Below are positions 1-8,702 of a stretch of 15,758 nt of DNA, piece after piece. The DNA comes from Bacteroidales bacterium UBA3824. GTDB taxonomy: Bacteria; Bacteroidota; Bacteroidia; Bacteroidales; UBA3824. The position numbers and the translations under genes are program-made. The stretch covers positions 342-16,099 of the forward strand of contig DGIK01000138.1 in assembly GCA_002393195.1 (NCBI GenBank). Reading direction: 5' to 3'. Below the pieces are notes generated by a model that worked only from the letters and a program-made list of their open reading frames with translations, did no database searches and was not told where the DNA came from. Each line of letters opens with the position of its first letter. Within the stretch, counting starts at the first letter, position 1.

Positions 1-1
1 C

Positions 2-1222
2 TACGACGGCACAACCATCCCCGCCGCTGAATACACAGTTTCTTACGCCAACAACATCAACGTCGGCACTGCAACGGTGACAATCACCGACAACGAAGGT
101 GGCAACTACACCATCAATGGCAGTGAAAACTTCGCAATCACTCCGCTCACCATCTCGCCCAACGACCCGAAATTGTCAATCACCGTAACACCGTCAGAAT
201 CCACCTTCGACGGCACTGAGAAAGAGCCCGCAGTTTCTGTAACCTACGACGGCAAAACCATCTCCGATGCCGAATACACAGTTACCTACGCTGACAACAT
301 CAACGTTGGTACTGCAACGGCAACAATCGCTGACAAGGAAGGTGGCAACTACACCATCAATGGCAGTGAAAACTTCACCATCACGCCGTTCATCATCACC
401 CCCGAAGACTCGAAACTGCAAATCACCCTTACGCCCAATACCTTCGTTTCCGACGGCAAAGCAAAAGAGCCCGCAGTTTCAGTAACCTACGACGGCACAA
501 CCATCTCCGCCGCAGAATACACAGTTACTTACGCCAACAACATCAACGTCGGCACTGCAACCGCTACAATAACCGACAATCCTGGCGGCAATTACACCAT
601 CAACGGCAGTGAAAACTTCACAATCACACCGTGCATCATCACCCCCGACGACCCGAAATTGCAAATCACCCTTACGCCGTCAGAATCCACCTTCGACGGC
701 TCGGCGAAAGAACCGTCTGTTTCTGTAACCTACGACGGCAAAACCATCCCCGCCGCCGAATATAGTGTTACTTACTCCGACAACACCAACGCTGGCACGG
801 CTACGGTTACAATCACTGACAACAACGGTGGCAACTACACCATCAACGGCAGCACTACCTTCACCATCACACCGTTCATCATCACACCTGACGACCCGAA
901 ATTGTCAATCACCGTTACCCCGTCAGAATATACCTACGATGGCGAGGCAAAAGAGCCTGTTGTTTCTGTTACCTACAACGGTAAGGCAATCCCCACCGCT
1001 GAATACAAGGTAACCTACGGAAACAACACCAACGCTGGCACGGCTACGGTTACAATCACTGACAACAGCGGTGGCAACTACACCATCAACGGCGGCAAAA
1101 AGTTCACCATCAATCCGTTCGTCATCGACGCCAACGACCCGAAACTTGTAATCACCCTTGACCCCGATTACGACTACACCTACGATGGCACGGCGAAAGA
1201 GCCGACAGTTAAGAAAGTTGAG
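2..1222 (+). repeat. Tandem 243-bp repeats encoding 81-residue Ig-like units
   Basis: Successive units begin at the YDG codons at 2, 245, 488, 731 and 974, an exact 243-bp step. The last unit is 249 bp, carrying two extra codons, and a diverged copy begins at 1223. The array enters from the left edge, so the total copy number is unknown. Each unit encodes YDGKTIxAAEYTVTY, NVGTATVTITDN, GGNYTINGSENFTITP and a 'DDPKLxITxTP' linker. Similarity between units holds at the nucleotide level, so copy number could change by recombination and could be collapsed in an assembly. Confidence 0.95.
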
Positions 1223-4200
1223 TATGACGGCAAGGAGATTTCGGCAGACGAATACACCGTAACATATTCCGAGTCGCATACAAACGTTGGTACTGTTACG
1301 GTGACAATCAAGGACAAAGAGAACGGCAACTACGCCATCAGCGGTAGCACTCAATTCTCCATCACTCCGGCAACCTTCGATCCCAACGACCTCACCGACT
1401 CGCAGAAGCCGACGCCAAACAAGTCTGGTGACAACAACAACCTTGTTTACAACAGTGTGCCCCAGGCTCTTGTAATTGCGCCTAAGGAATTGCCCGAAGG
1501 TTATACCATCCAGTACAAGCTGAGCACGGCGACAGAATACGGCACGGAAATCCCGACAGCCGCCAATGCTGGCAAATACACCGTGAATGTACGTTACGTC
1601 GGCGATGACAACCATACAACTTTCTACGGCGACGACATCCCAGTAAACATTGGCAAAGCATCGTTGACAATTGCCGCCGACGCAAAGACCAAAGTCTATG
1701 GCGAAAACGACCCTGCGCTTACCTACACAGTAAGCGGTTTGAAAGGCACAGAAACTGCTAAGTCGGTATTGAGCGGCGATCTTAGCCGTGAAGATGGCGA
1801 TGCGGTTGGCAAATACGCAATCAATCAAGGCTCGCTTATTGCCAATGCAAACTACGAAATCGCCTACACTGCTGCGACCTTCACCATCACCCAGGCAACC
1901 CTTTCCATCGCCAACCTCCTCGACACTCAGAAGCCGACGGCAAACAAATCTGGCGATAACGGTCTGGTTTACGACGGCACGGCTCAAGAACTCGTAGCTG
2001 CGCCCACAAGTACATTGCCCGACGGCTACGCCATCAAGTACAAACTTGGCGACGCTACATCTGCCGAAATCCCGACCTCAGAAGAAGGTTTTGCAGCCAA
2101 TATTCCAGAAGGCAAGAATGTCGGCACCTACACTGTATATTACTATTACAGTGGCGACGCTAATCACGTTGGCTTCTACGGTGGAGCAATTGAGGTGAAA
2201 ATCATCCCCGCCGCTCTTACCATTACTGCTGATAATATCACTGTATCTTACGGCGACCCCAAGCCGCAATATACTGCAACTATTGTCGGTCTGTTAGGTG
2301 ACGACACCGAGGCAACCGCATTGGGAGGCACGTTGGCCGTCAACGACGAGGGTTATACCAACACCAGCGCAGTTGGCGAATATACTCTTACTCCGTCGGG
2401 CTACACTGCCGATAATTACGACATCACCTTCGTTGCCGGTAAGCTTACAGTAGAAGCCAATGCATTGGATGTGAACAAACTCGAAGTTGTATTTGACAAC
2501 GCTACCGCAGAATACACCTACAACGGCGAGAAGCAGACCCCGACATTTACCTTGAAGTACAACGGCGTAGAGATTCCGGCATCCGAATACGATTTTGAGT
2601 TCTCTAACAGCAAAAATGTGGGCGAAGAAGCTACCGTAACTATTAAAAACAAGAATGGCGGCAACTACACTATCCCCGATAAGACTGTCAACTTCACAAT
2701 CGTTCCGAAAGAGGTGTCCATTACATGGTCTAATACCAACTTCACCTACGATGGCAGCGAGCACAAGCCTACCGCCACTGCAAACAACCTCATTGAAGGC
2801 GATGTTTGCGAGATTACTGTAGAGGGAGCTCAGACCAATGTCGGCGAAGACTACATCGCTACTGCCACTGGTCTCACCGGCGCAGCAAGTGACAACTACA
2901 AGTTGCCCACCGACAATCTCACGGCATCTTTCAAGATTGCAGAAAAGGGCGACATCTCCAAGGATGACCTCGCCGACACTCAAAAACCAACCGCCAACCG
3001 CCTCACCTACAATGGCACGGCTCAGGTTCTTGTCAATGCTCCTGAAGGCACATTGCCCGAAGGTTATACCATACAGTACAAACTCGGCTCGCAGGACGAC
3101 GACGCTTGGAGCGACAACATCCCCGAAGGCACGGATGCAGGAACGTATGTGGTCAACGTTCGTTATGTTGGCGACAACAACCACACCGATTTCGACGGCT
3201 ATGATGAAACTGTCACTATCAGCAAGGCAGCAGTTACCGTAACGGCAAAGGATGCCTCCAAGACATTTGGCGGTGCAGAGCCTGAGATGTTTGTAGTGGA
3301 CGTTGCTGGCAATATTGGCGACGATGCTATTAGATACAACGTAGCCCGCGCCACTGGCGAAAATGTTGGCACATACGCCATCACCCCGACCGGCGATGTA
3401 GAACAGGGCAATTACAAAGTAACATTTGTATCTGGCACATTCACCATCAATCCCAAGCTGGTTGCCACTCCGACCATTGTGCTTGAATACGACAAGATAC
3501 CGTTTGATAATACCGCAAAGACTCCGTCGATAAAGGTATATGACGGTGAAACTCTCATTACCTCTAACGAATATACTGTAGAGTACAAGGACAACATCAA
3601 TCCTGGCACTGCAACGGTAATTGTTACCGACAATGCTGACGGCAATTACACTGTATCCCGCTCGACAACATTATTCACCATCCAGGCGGTATATACGGTA
3701 ACATTCCACACCGCCCATGGCACTGCGCCCGCACAGAAGACTGGCATTGTGGAAGGCTCCAAAATCACCGCACCCACCGACGGCAATATGACCGCCACTG
3801 GCTACACCTTCCTCAACGGTTGGTACACCGACGGTGTAGATTTTGCCGACGATACCAAGTGGGACTTTGCAAATGGCGTAGTTGATAGGAATTTGGATTT
3901 GTACGCCAAGTGGAATGTTGATACCTACAACATCACCCTCACTCTCAATGGCGGCACGCTCGATCCCGCAATCGACGGCAATAAGATAGATTACACCGTA
4001 GAATCTGCCAACTTCCTCTTGCCCACGCCTCAGAAGGAGGGCTGCGAGTTCAAGGGTTGGAGGCTCGTAGCCGAAACACAGTCGGCGGCAATGCTCAATG
4101 TTACCATCTATCCCGCCAATGCACCGAGCAACAAGGCTTACGAAGCAGTATGGGAAGAAATTGGTTACACCATCACCCTCAATCTCGATGGCGGCAAGCT

Positions 4201-7024
4201 CGATCCCGCAATCGAAGCCAATACGATAACGGGTGTCCACTTTGGCGAAAGCATCGTTGTTCCTGAAAAAATGATGCCTACTCGCAACGGATACAATTTT
4301 GGCGGCTGGACATACGACGGCAGCAATTTGACAGTCGATATGAAGATGCCCGCCGCTAATATCGAGCTTGTGGCAGTTTGGAATATCAAGACGATTACGG
4401 TACACTTTGTGGATGTTGACGGCTCTAAGCTGTACGACGACTACACCGCAGAGTACAATACACCGTTCCCTGTTATAGACAAGCCAGAGGACAAGGATGG
4501 ACGTACATTCGTGTCGTGGAATCCTCAGTTGCCCGACAATATGCCCGCCGAAGAGACCACTTTCAAGGCTGTAAGGCGTGAGCTTCACGAAAGGTCTATC
4601 ACCTTCGATATGGGCGCGGCAAAGGGCGATGTCGCAGCACCGGCATCCATTATCGCCGAGGCAGACGTGGATATTAGCAATGAGTTGCCCACCGAATCAC
4701 TCGAATGGGAAGGTCATGAGTTCATCGGCTGGATGTCGTCAGACGACAATCAGATGGTTGACAATCTGCCTGCTGTAATGCCCGACCACGATGTTGTATT
4801 TACGGCGCAGTGGAAGGCAAATACCTACTATGTTACCTACATGATTAATGACGTAGAGTATGGCGATAAGCAGCCTGTTGAGTTTGGCAAGAAGATAGCT
4901 CTCAGGGAGATTGTTAAGGAAGGCTACACGTTTAGCGGCTGGTCTTACAATGGCAGCTCTATCAGCAATATGACGATGCCTGCTTCCGACATTACGCTTG
5001 CAGGTACGTTGACCATCAACAGCTATCCCATTACCTTCTACGTTGACAATCAATATTATTCTTCTACGGAGAACAACGTTGATTATGGCACACGAATCCA
5101 GCAGCTTCTCCCCGAAGTGAAAGCACCGACAGGCTACTCGTTCAGTGGCTGGAATTACGGAAACGCCGCCGTACCCGCCGATATGACGATGCCCGACCAT
5201 GCAATTGATATCAAAGGCACTTTTGTTAAAAACAAGTACAACATCACTTACGTTTATGACAACGGTGATGACGACAAGAAAGTGGAAGTGTTGTTTGGCG
5301 ACGAAATCAAACCTGACGATCCTACGAGGAATGGTTACAACTTCATCGGATGGGACAAGGAGGTTCCGTTCAATATGCCGGCAGAAGATGTTACCATCAC
5401 TGCTCAGTGGCAAATCAAGACTTTCACAATCACCTTCAATAACTATGATGGCACTGTATTGCAGACGATTGAAAATGTAGAGTATGGCAGTGTTCCCTCA
5501 TACGCTGGCGAAACTCCCGAAAAGGCAGCCTCCGCAGGCATCGGTCATGACTTTGAAGGTTGGGTGGACGACAAAGGCAATGTGTATGGTGTGAATGACG
5601 TTTTGCCCGCAGCTAAAAACAATGCTACCTATACTGCACGGTTCACCGACTACGACAATGTAGCTCCAACTATTGAATCCGTCACCGTCAATGGCATTGA
5701 GTTCGTTGATACTGATGTCGATGTAGTGGAATGTATAGAAAGCGGCAAGATGACCATCAAGGCCACCGACGGCAATTCCGGCGTTGCAACAATAGAATAT
5801 ACTATCCATCGTAGCAATGGCGAAGACGATATCAAGGTTTACACCGAGCCTGTTACGCTCGAGCCAGGCTATTACGTCATCTCCATTGTAGCCACCGACA
5901 ATGCTGGCAACAGCACCGCTCCTATGGATGTCGTAGCGATTGTAAGGCGTGAAGCAACGCTCGACACCAAGGAGTACACCTACACCCAACTTTCGGGCAA
6001 GGATGTTGTTCTCGAAGGTCTCGACCTTGACGGCGCAAGTGTTCATAGCATCACCATCGACGGCGTGGAATATACCAATATATTCAAGCCGGAGACCAAC
6101 GCCCTCGACCACTCGCTCCTCGACAATGTTAAGATAGGCAGCCACACTCTGCATCTCTATACCAGCTTCGACGGCACCAAACACGACACCGGCATTGAGT
6201 TCTATCTCACGGTAAATGGCTTTGTGATTACGACGGAGCAGAAGGACGACATTATCAATGCCGAAGGATTCTGTCAAGGTGATATTTCTGTGGTAACTTT
6301 GGCATTCCTCGACAGGGATTGTCCCAAGTATTACAAGATAAAGGGCATCCACGACAAGTACGTGCCTTTCGAGGATTGGGGCAGCCTTGGCAAGGATTTG
6401 GGTAAGCTCAAGTTTGATGTTACGGATAATTTCCAGCCGGGTACCATCGAGTTTGAAGTTTCCTTCACCGACGATCCTACCTCCAACACGGAGAGCGAGT
6501 TTGAGCAGTTTAAAGTAAAGATCAATGCGTCCAACGACCGTATCCTCAAGCTCTTCAACGACCTCATCGCCATCGACAATCACGACGACCTCTTCACCGC
6601 CTTCCAGTGGTACAAGGACGGCATGAAGATAGAGGGCGCCGACCAGCAGTATTACCAATCGGATGGCAATATTGTCGGCAATTACAGCGCGTATGTTACT
6701 ACTACGAGCGGCGAGACGGTGAAGGTTTGCTACGTCAATTTTGAAGACGACGGACTCAGCAAGTCGCTCAAGCGCAGTGTCAACGCCTACCCGAACCCTG
6801 CTCGCGCCAACGAGGAGATTACATTGGAGCTCCTCAATTACGACGAAGCCGAGTACGAGGGATGCGTCATCAAGATTGTAAATGCCCAGGGCGCAATAGT
6901 TGCCACCATCGACAATTGCGACCGCATCAATACTGTGTCGCTGCCCTCCGGCACTTACACCGGCTACGTCATCCGCAGCGGCAAGAATGGCGACAGGGTT
7001 TCCTTCAAGTTGATTGTTAAATAG
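2..7024 (+). CDS. Giant repeat surface protein, T9SS cargo (5' partial)
   Basis: The gene is open from the left edge, so its true start and signal peptide lie outside the window; the first GTG at 77 is inside a repeat and is not a start. The visible 2340 residues run in this order: 81-residue Ig-like repeats (about 1-407, plus a decayed copy to about 459); MBG-type beta-sandwich modules mixed with 'QKPTxNK...YDGTAQ' modules (about 460-1230); nine InlB/Listeria-Bacteroides repeats (about 1231-1881, each ending near xAxW or a variant); an Ig-like domain from about 1887; a further beta-rich stretch with an Ig-like 'FQWYKDG' near 2201; and a T9SS type A sorting domain (2259-2340, with YPNPA and a final SFKLIVK). 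Proteins of this make-up are exported by T9SS and attached to the cell surface or released; adhesion or fibre formation is an inference. No catalytic domain is visible. An OmpA-like gene follows 16 bases later. Confidence 0.93.
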   Translation, partial: YDGTTIPAAEYTVSYANNINVGTATVTITDNEGGNYTINGSENFAITPLTISPNDPKLSITVTPSESTFDGTEKEPAVSVTYDGKTISDAEYTVTYADNINVGTATATIADKEGGNYTINGSENFTITPFIITPEDSKLQITLTPNTFVSDGKAKEPAVSVTYDGTTISAAEYTVTYANNINVGTATATITDNPGGNYTINGSENFTITPCIITPDDPKLQITLTPSESTFDGSAKEPSVSVTYDGKTIPAAEYSVTYSDNTNAGTATVTITDNNGGNYTINGSTTFTITPFIITPDDPKLSITVTPSEYTYDGEAKEPVVSVTYNGKAIPTAEYKVTYGNNTNAGTATVTITDNSGGNYTINGGKKFTINPFVIDANDPKLVITLDPDYDYTYDGTAKEPTVKKVEYDGKEISADEYTVTYSESHTNVGTVTVTIKDKENGNYAISGSTQFSITPATFDPNDLTDSQKPTPNKSGDNNNLVYNSVPQALVIAPKELPEGYTIQYKLSTATEYGTEIPTAANAGKYTVNVRYVGDDNHTTFYGDDIPVNIGKASLTIAADAKTKVYGENDPALTYTVSGLKGTETAKSVLSGDLSREDGDAVGKYAINQGSLIANANYEIAYTAATFTITQATLSIANLLDTQKPTANKSGDNGLVYDGTAQELVAAPTSTLPDGYAIKYKLGDATSAEIPTSEEGFAANIPEGKNVGTYTVYYYYSGDANHVGFYGGAIEVKIIPAALTITADNITVSYGDPKPQYTATIVGLLGDDTEATALGGTLAVNDEGYTNTSAVGEYTLTPSGYTADNYDITFVAGKLTVEANALDVNKLEVVFDNATAEYTYNGEKQTPTFTLKYNGVEIPASEYDFEFSNSKNVGEEATVTIKNKNGGNYTIPDKTVNFTIVPKEVSITWSNTNFTYDGSEHKPTATANNLIEGDVCEITVEGAQTNVGEDYIATATGLTGAASDNYKLPTDNLTASFKIAEKGDISKDDLADTQKPTANRLTYNGTAQVLVNAPEGTLPEGYTIQYKLGSQDDDAWSDNIPEGTDAGTYVVNVRYVGDNNHTDFDGYDETVTISKAAVTVTAKDASKTFGGAEPEMFVVDVAGNIGDDAIRYNVARATGENVGTYAITPTGDVEQGNYKVTFVSGTFTINPKLVATPTIVLEYDKIPFDNTAKTPSIKVYDGETLITSNEYTVEYKDNINPGTATVIVTDNADGNYTVSRSTTLFTIQAVYTVTFHTAHGTAPAQKTGIVEGSKITAPTDGNMTATGYTFLNGWYTDGVDFADDTKWDFANGVVDRNLDLYAKWNVDTYNITLTLNGGTLDPAIDGNKIDYTVESANFLLPTPQKEGCEFKGWRLVAETQSAAMLNVTIYPANAPSNKAYEAVWEEIGYTITLNLDGGKLDPAIEANTITGVHFGESIVVPEKMMPTRNGYNFGGWTYDGSNLTVDMKMPAANIELVAVWNIKTITVHFVDVDGSKLYDDYTAEYNTPFPVIDKPEDKDGRTFVSWNPQLPDNMPAEETTFKAVRRELHERSITFDMGAAKGDVAAPASIIAEADVDISNELPTESLEWEGHEFIGWMSSDDNQMVDNLPAVMPDHDVVFTAQWKANTYYVTYMINDVEYGDKQPVEFGKKIALREIVKEGYTFSGWSYNGSSISNMTMPASDITLAGTLTINSYPITFYVDNQYYSSTENNVDYGTRIQQLLPEVKAPTGYSFSGWNYGNAAVPADMTMPDHAIDIKGTFVKNKYNITYVYDNGDDDKKVEVLFGDEIKPDDPTRNGYNFIGWDKEVPFNMPAEDVTITAQWQIKTFTITFNNYDGTVLQTIENVEYGSVPSYAGETPEKAASAGIGHDFEGWVDDKGNVYGVNDVLPAAKNNATYTARFTDYDNVAPTIESVTVNGIEFVDTDVDVVECIESGKMTIKATDGNSGVATIEYTIHRSNGEDDIKVYTEPVTLEPGYYVISIVATDNAGNSTAPMDVVAIVRREATLDTKEYTYTQLSGKDVVLEGLDLDGASVHSITIDGVEYTNIFKPETNALDHSLLDNVKIGSHTLHLYTSFDGTKHDTGIEFYLTVNGFVITTEQKDDIINAEGFCQGDISVVTLAFLDRDCPKYYKIKGIHDKYVPFEDWGSLGKDLGKLKFDVTDNFQPGTIEFEVSFTDDPTSNTESEFEQFKVKINASNDRILKLFNDLIAIDNHDDLFTAFQWYKDGMKIEGADQQYYQSDGNIVGNYSAYVTTTSGETVKVCYVNFEDDGLSKSLKRSVNAYPNPARANEEITLELLNYDEAEYEGCVIKIVNAQGAIVATIDNCDRINTVSLPSGTYTGYVIRSGKNGDRVSFKLIVK
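1379..3691 (+). other. MBG-type beta-module block of the giant protein
   Basis: This part of the giant gene encodes longer, more diverged modules. Three MBG-like units read 'LTIAADAKTKVYGENDP', 'LTITADNITVSYGDPKP' and 'VTVTAKDASKTFGGAEP', each followed by a GTY/GKY turn and an 'ANYEI/DNYDI/GNYKV' strand. They are mixed with three 'QKPTxNK' modules, whose DNA starts near 1402, 1928 and 2981, and with decayed copies of the 81-residue unit near 2460-2715 and 3470-3690. Such modules are stalk-forming Ig-like folds in surface proteins; no binding site can be read from them. Confidence 0.7.
3692..5644 (+). repeat. Nine InlB/Listeria-Bacteroides repeats in the giant protein
   Basis: The pattern is a beta-strand such as YTITLNLDGG or YNITYVYDNG, a charged turn, G(Y/H)xFxGW, and a closing xAxW or variant. 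I count nine: ending YAKW, EAVW, VAVW, KAVR, TAQW, AGTL, KGTF, TAQW and TARF. Sequence identity between them is low, unlike the 243-bp array upstream. InlB B-repeats are small beta-grasp-like spacers found in many bacterial surface proteins. The same module occurs once in the lipoprotein gene at 10477. Confidence 0.85.
6776..7021 (+). other. T9SS type A C-terminal sorting domain
   Basis: The last 82 residues of the giant protein begin SVNAYPNPARANEEITLEL and end with GTYTGYVIRSGK and SFKLIVK just before the stop. This is the usual layout of the Por secretion C-terminal sorting domain: YPNP, a 'V.I.N..G' strand, 'GTY', and a basic hydrophobic final strand. In known T9SS species the domain directs passage through the outer membrane and is cut off during attachment. 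It contains two cysteines, in EGCVIK and DNCDR. Confidence 0.88.
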
Positions 7025-7040
7025 TGAAAAAACTTGTTAT

Positions 7041-8633
7041 ATGAAAATGAAATTGAGAGTTCTGACAATTCTATTAGCCATCCTTGCCACGGCGATTGGT
7101 GCGAGGGCGCAGGTGGTTGACACGTCATTCTACAAGGCGCAGCGCGGCCACTACGTGTCGCTCGAAGCCGGATACGGCGCGATGTCGCTGCTGCACGGCA
7201 TGTCGGGCAACGGCAATACCACCGATCTGCAGTACGGATTCCAGGCGCGGTTTAGCTACCGATGGTACATCTTCCGTTATTGGGCACTCGGCACTGGTCT
7301 GCATTATCAGCAGATGGGCACGCAGTCGATGGTCAATAGCATCCAGCACATCCCCGACGCCAAGGATGAGGTGGGGCGCGATATAGAGCACCGCACCGAT
7401 TTCCAAAACTTGGAGGAGAAGGTGGACGCGCACATATTCTCTGTGCCGGCGGGCATCTACCTCCACGGCATACAGCTTATGAAACGCTTGAAGATGAATT
7501 TTGGCGCGGGTGTCATGTTCAATATTCCGGTCAGGAATAGTTACAAGACCTCTGGCGGGCTTCAGACGAGGCTCTATTACGACCAATATCACCTCGAACT
7601 TGGCGAAGGGGTCAATGGGCACAATGTCTATAGTACCAACAGTGCTTTTTCGGGGCGTTACGACCTATTGCCGTCGTTGTCGTTGTTTGGCGAGATGGGC
7701 TTCATCTACTCGCTCAACCGTCGTATCGACGTTACCCTCACGGGGCTTGGCGCGTATGGTCTGAGTCCCGCAATCTCTGGCGAAAAATATCTCTACGACC
7801 CCGACTGCATGTCGGCAGATGCCTACACGGAGCCCAAGTACAACGGTGTGCTTGCCTCTAAGGAGGCGTATGGTGTCAGGTGTCTCAATATTGGCGGTAT
7901 GGTGGGCATACGTTACCATATTGGTACTTACTCTATCTCTGCCGAAGAGCTTGAGCGTGTGCGCAGGACTCGCGATTTTGATGAGATTGAGTTTGCCCGC
8001 AATCCTCACTTGGAGTTTGACCTCCTCGATAGGAAAAAACGCCGCGAAGTGGAAGATTCTATCTTTGAACTCGTGGACAATCGCCAGAGTCGCCAGCTTG
8101 AGCAGCAGCGCGTCCGCGACAGCATCGCCAAGGCACAAGCCGACAGCATCGCCAAGGCACAGGCTGATAGCATTGCCAAGGCACAAGCCGATAGCATCGC
8201 CAAGGCACAGGCTGACAGCATCTCAATTGCCGTAGATACGGCGCACATGGAGGCTGTATTTACCGAGGTGGTGCGCGTGGAGCTTGATAGCATCGTGGTA
8301 TCGCTCAATCACAATCATTGCAAATTCAACGATTCGCGCCTGCAACTCACACGTAGTCAGAAGAAGAGCATCGACCGTCTTGCATTCTTGATGATCAACT
8401 TCCCGTCTATCCACATCATCTGTATAGGCCACACCTGCGACATCGGTACAGTGGAGCAAAACAAGGCTGTGGGTCTCAAGCGAGCCCAGGCGTTTGCCCA
8501 GGAACTCATCGACCGTGGCGTATCGCCCGACCGCATCGAATGTCAGTCAAAATGGTTCTTGGAGCCACTCGTGCCCAATACGTCTGAGAAAAACCGCGAA
8601 ATCAACCGTCGTGTAGAAATCAAACGCCGGTAG
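7041..8633 (+). CDS. Outer-membrane beta-barrel protein with OmpA-like domain
   Basis: This 530-residue protein probably anchors the outer membrane to peptidoglycan. I chose the ATG at 7041, not the TTG at 7014 that overlaps the previous gene, because it begins a good signal peptide (MKMKLRVLTILLAILATAIGA, cut near ARAQ). Residues about 25-300 alternate short aromatic and polar strands and look like an outer-membrane beta-barrel. Residues about 300-400 form a charged helical linker with four ADSIAKAQ-type repeats. Residues about 415-530 are OmpA-like: IGHTCDIG (462-469), N474, R481 and a final NREINRRVEIKRR. The arginine of the diaminopimelate-binding pair is present, but the usual aspartate position holds Cys466 with Asp467 next to it. 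The 16-base gap to the giant gene suggests one operon and possibly a shared job at the surface; that link is inferred. Confidence 0.88.
   Translation: MKMKLRVLTILLAILATAIGARAQVVDTSFYKAQRGHYVSLEAGYGAMSLLHGMSGNGNTTDLQYGFQARFSYRWYIFRYWALGTGLHYQQMGTQSMVNSIQHIPDAKDEVGRDIEHRTDFQNLEEKVDAHIFSVPAGIYLHGIQLMKRLKMNFGAGVMFNIPVRNSYKTSGGLQTRLYYDQYHLELGEGVNGHNVYSTNSAFSGRYDLLPSLSLFGEMGFIYSLNRRIDVTLTGLGAYGLSPAISGEKYLYDPDCMSADAYTEPKYNGVLASKEAYGVRCLNIGGMVGIRYHIGTYSISAEELERVRRTRDFDEIEFARNPHLEFDLLDRKKRREVEDSIFELVDNRQSRQLEQQRVRDSIAKAQADSIAKAQADSIAKAQADSIAKAQADSISIAVDTAHMEAVFTEVVRVELDSIVVSLNHNHCKFNDSRLQLTRSQKKSIDRLAFLMINFPSIHIICIGHTCDIGTVEQNKAVGLKRAQAFAQELIDRGVSPDRIECQSKWFLEPLVPNTSEKNREINRRVEIKRR
8118..8213 (+). repeat. 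Four 24-bp repeats encoding DSIAKAQA
   Basis: Four consecutive 24-bp units encode DSIAKAQA in the linker of the OmpA-like protein. Units 1 and 3 end CAAGCC while units 2 and 4 end CAGGCT, which suggests duplication of a 48-bp pair. All differences between units are silent, and the frame is kept. The product should be a charged amphipathic helix between the barrel and the peptidoglycan-binding domain. Confidence 0.92.
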
Positions 8634-8638
8634 ATGGT

Positions 8639-8666
8639 GTAGAGACGCAAAATTTTGCGTCTCTAC
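8639..8666. repeat. Perfect 28-bp palindrome after the OmpA-like gene
   Basis: GTAGAGACGCAAAA is followed at once by its exact reverse complement, starting five bases after the OmpA-like stop codon. There is no immediate T-run: the six T's at 8675-8680 begin eight bases beyond the stem. It could be a weak terminator for the giant-protein/OmpA transcript or a dispersed REP-like palindrome; I cannot decide between these. Confidence 0.8.
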
Positions 8667-8675
8667 ATTCGAAAT

Positions 8676-8700
8676 TTTTTGCAGAAAAAAGTTGCAAAAA
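8676..8700. promoter_or_regulatory. Inverted repeat TTTTTGCA-N9-TGCAAAAA, possible operator
   Basis: Two 8-base arms pair perfectly around a 9-base A-rich spacer. The right arm ends two bases before the -33 box of the aquaporin promoter, a plausible place for a regulator to bind. The sequence is AT-rich, so chance is possible and no regulator is known. Confidence 0.3.
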
Positions 8701-8702
8701 TA

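Noticed and set aside
2..1222. The 243-bp array as a CRISPR or non-coding satellite
   Set aside because: The units are in frame, encode Ig-like protein repeats throughout and have no spacers.
923..1987. Long minus-strand reading frames opposite the giant gene (also 2294-3184, 3671-4588, 5498-6658)
   Set aside because: They mirror the codon pattern of the repeat-rich coding strand, contain no recognisable domain and have no promoter; they are shadows.
77..7024. GTG at 77 as the start of the giant protein
   Set aside because: The frame is open to the left edge and the upstream codons continue the same repeat (YDGTTIPAAEYTV...), so the gene begins outside the window.
7014..7040. TTG at 7014 as the OmpA-like start, overlapping the giant gene
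   Set aside because: The ATG at 7041 gives a proper signal peptide; the nine extra residues would bury it.
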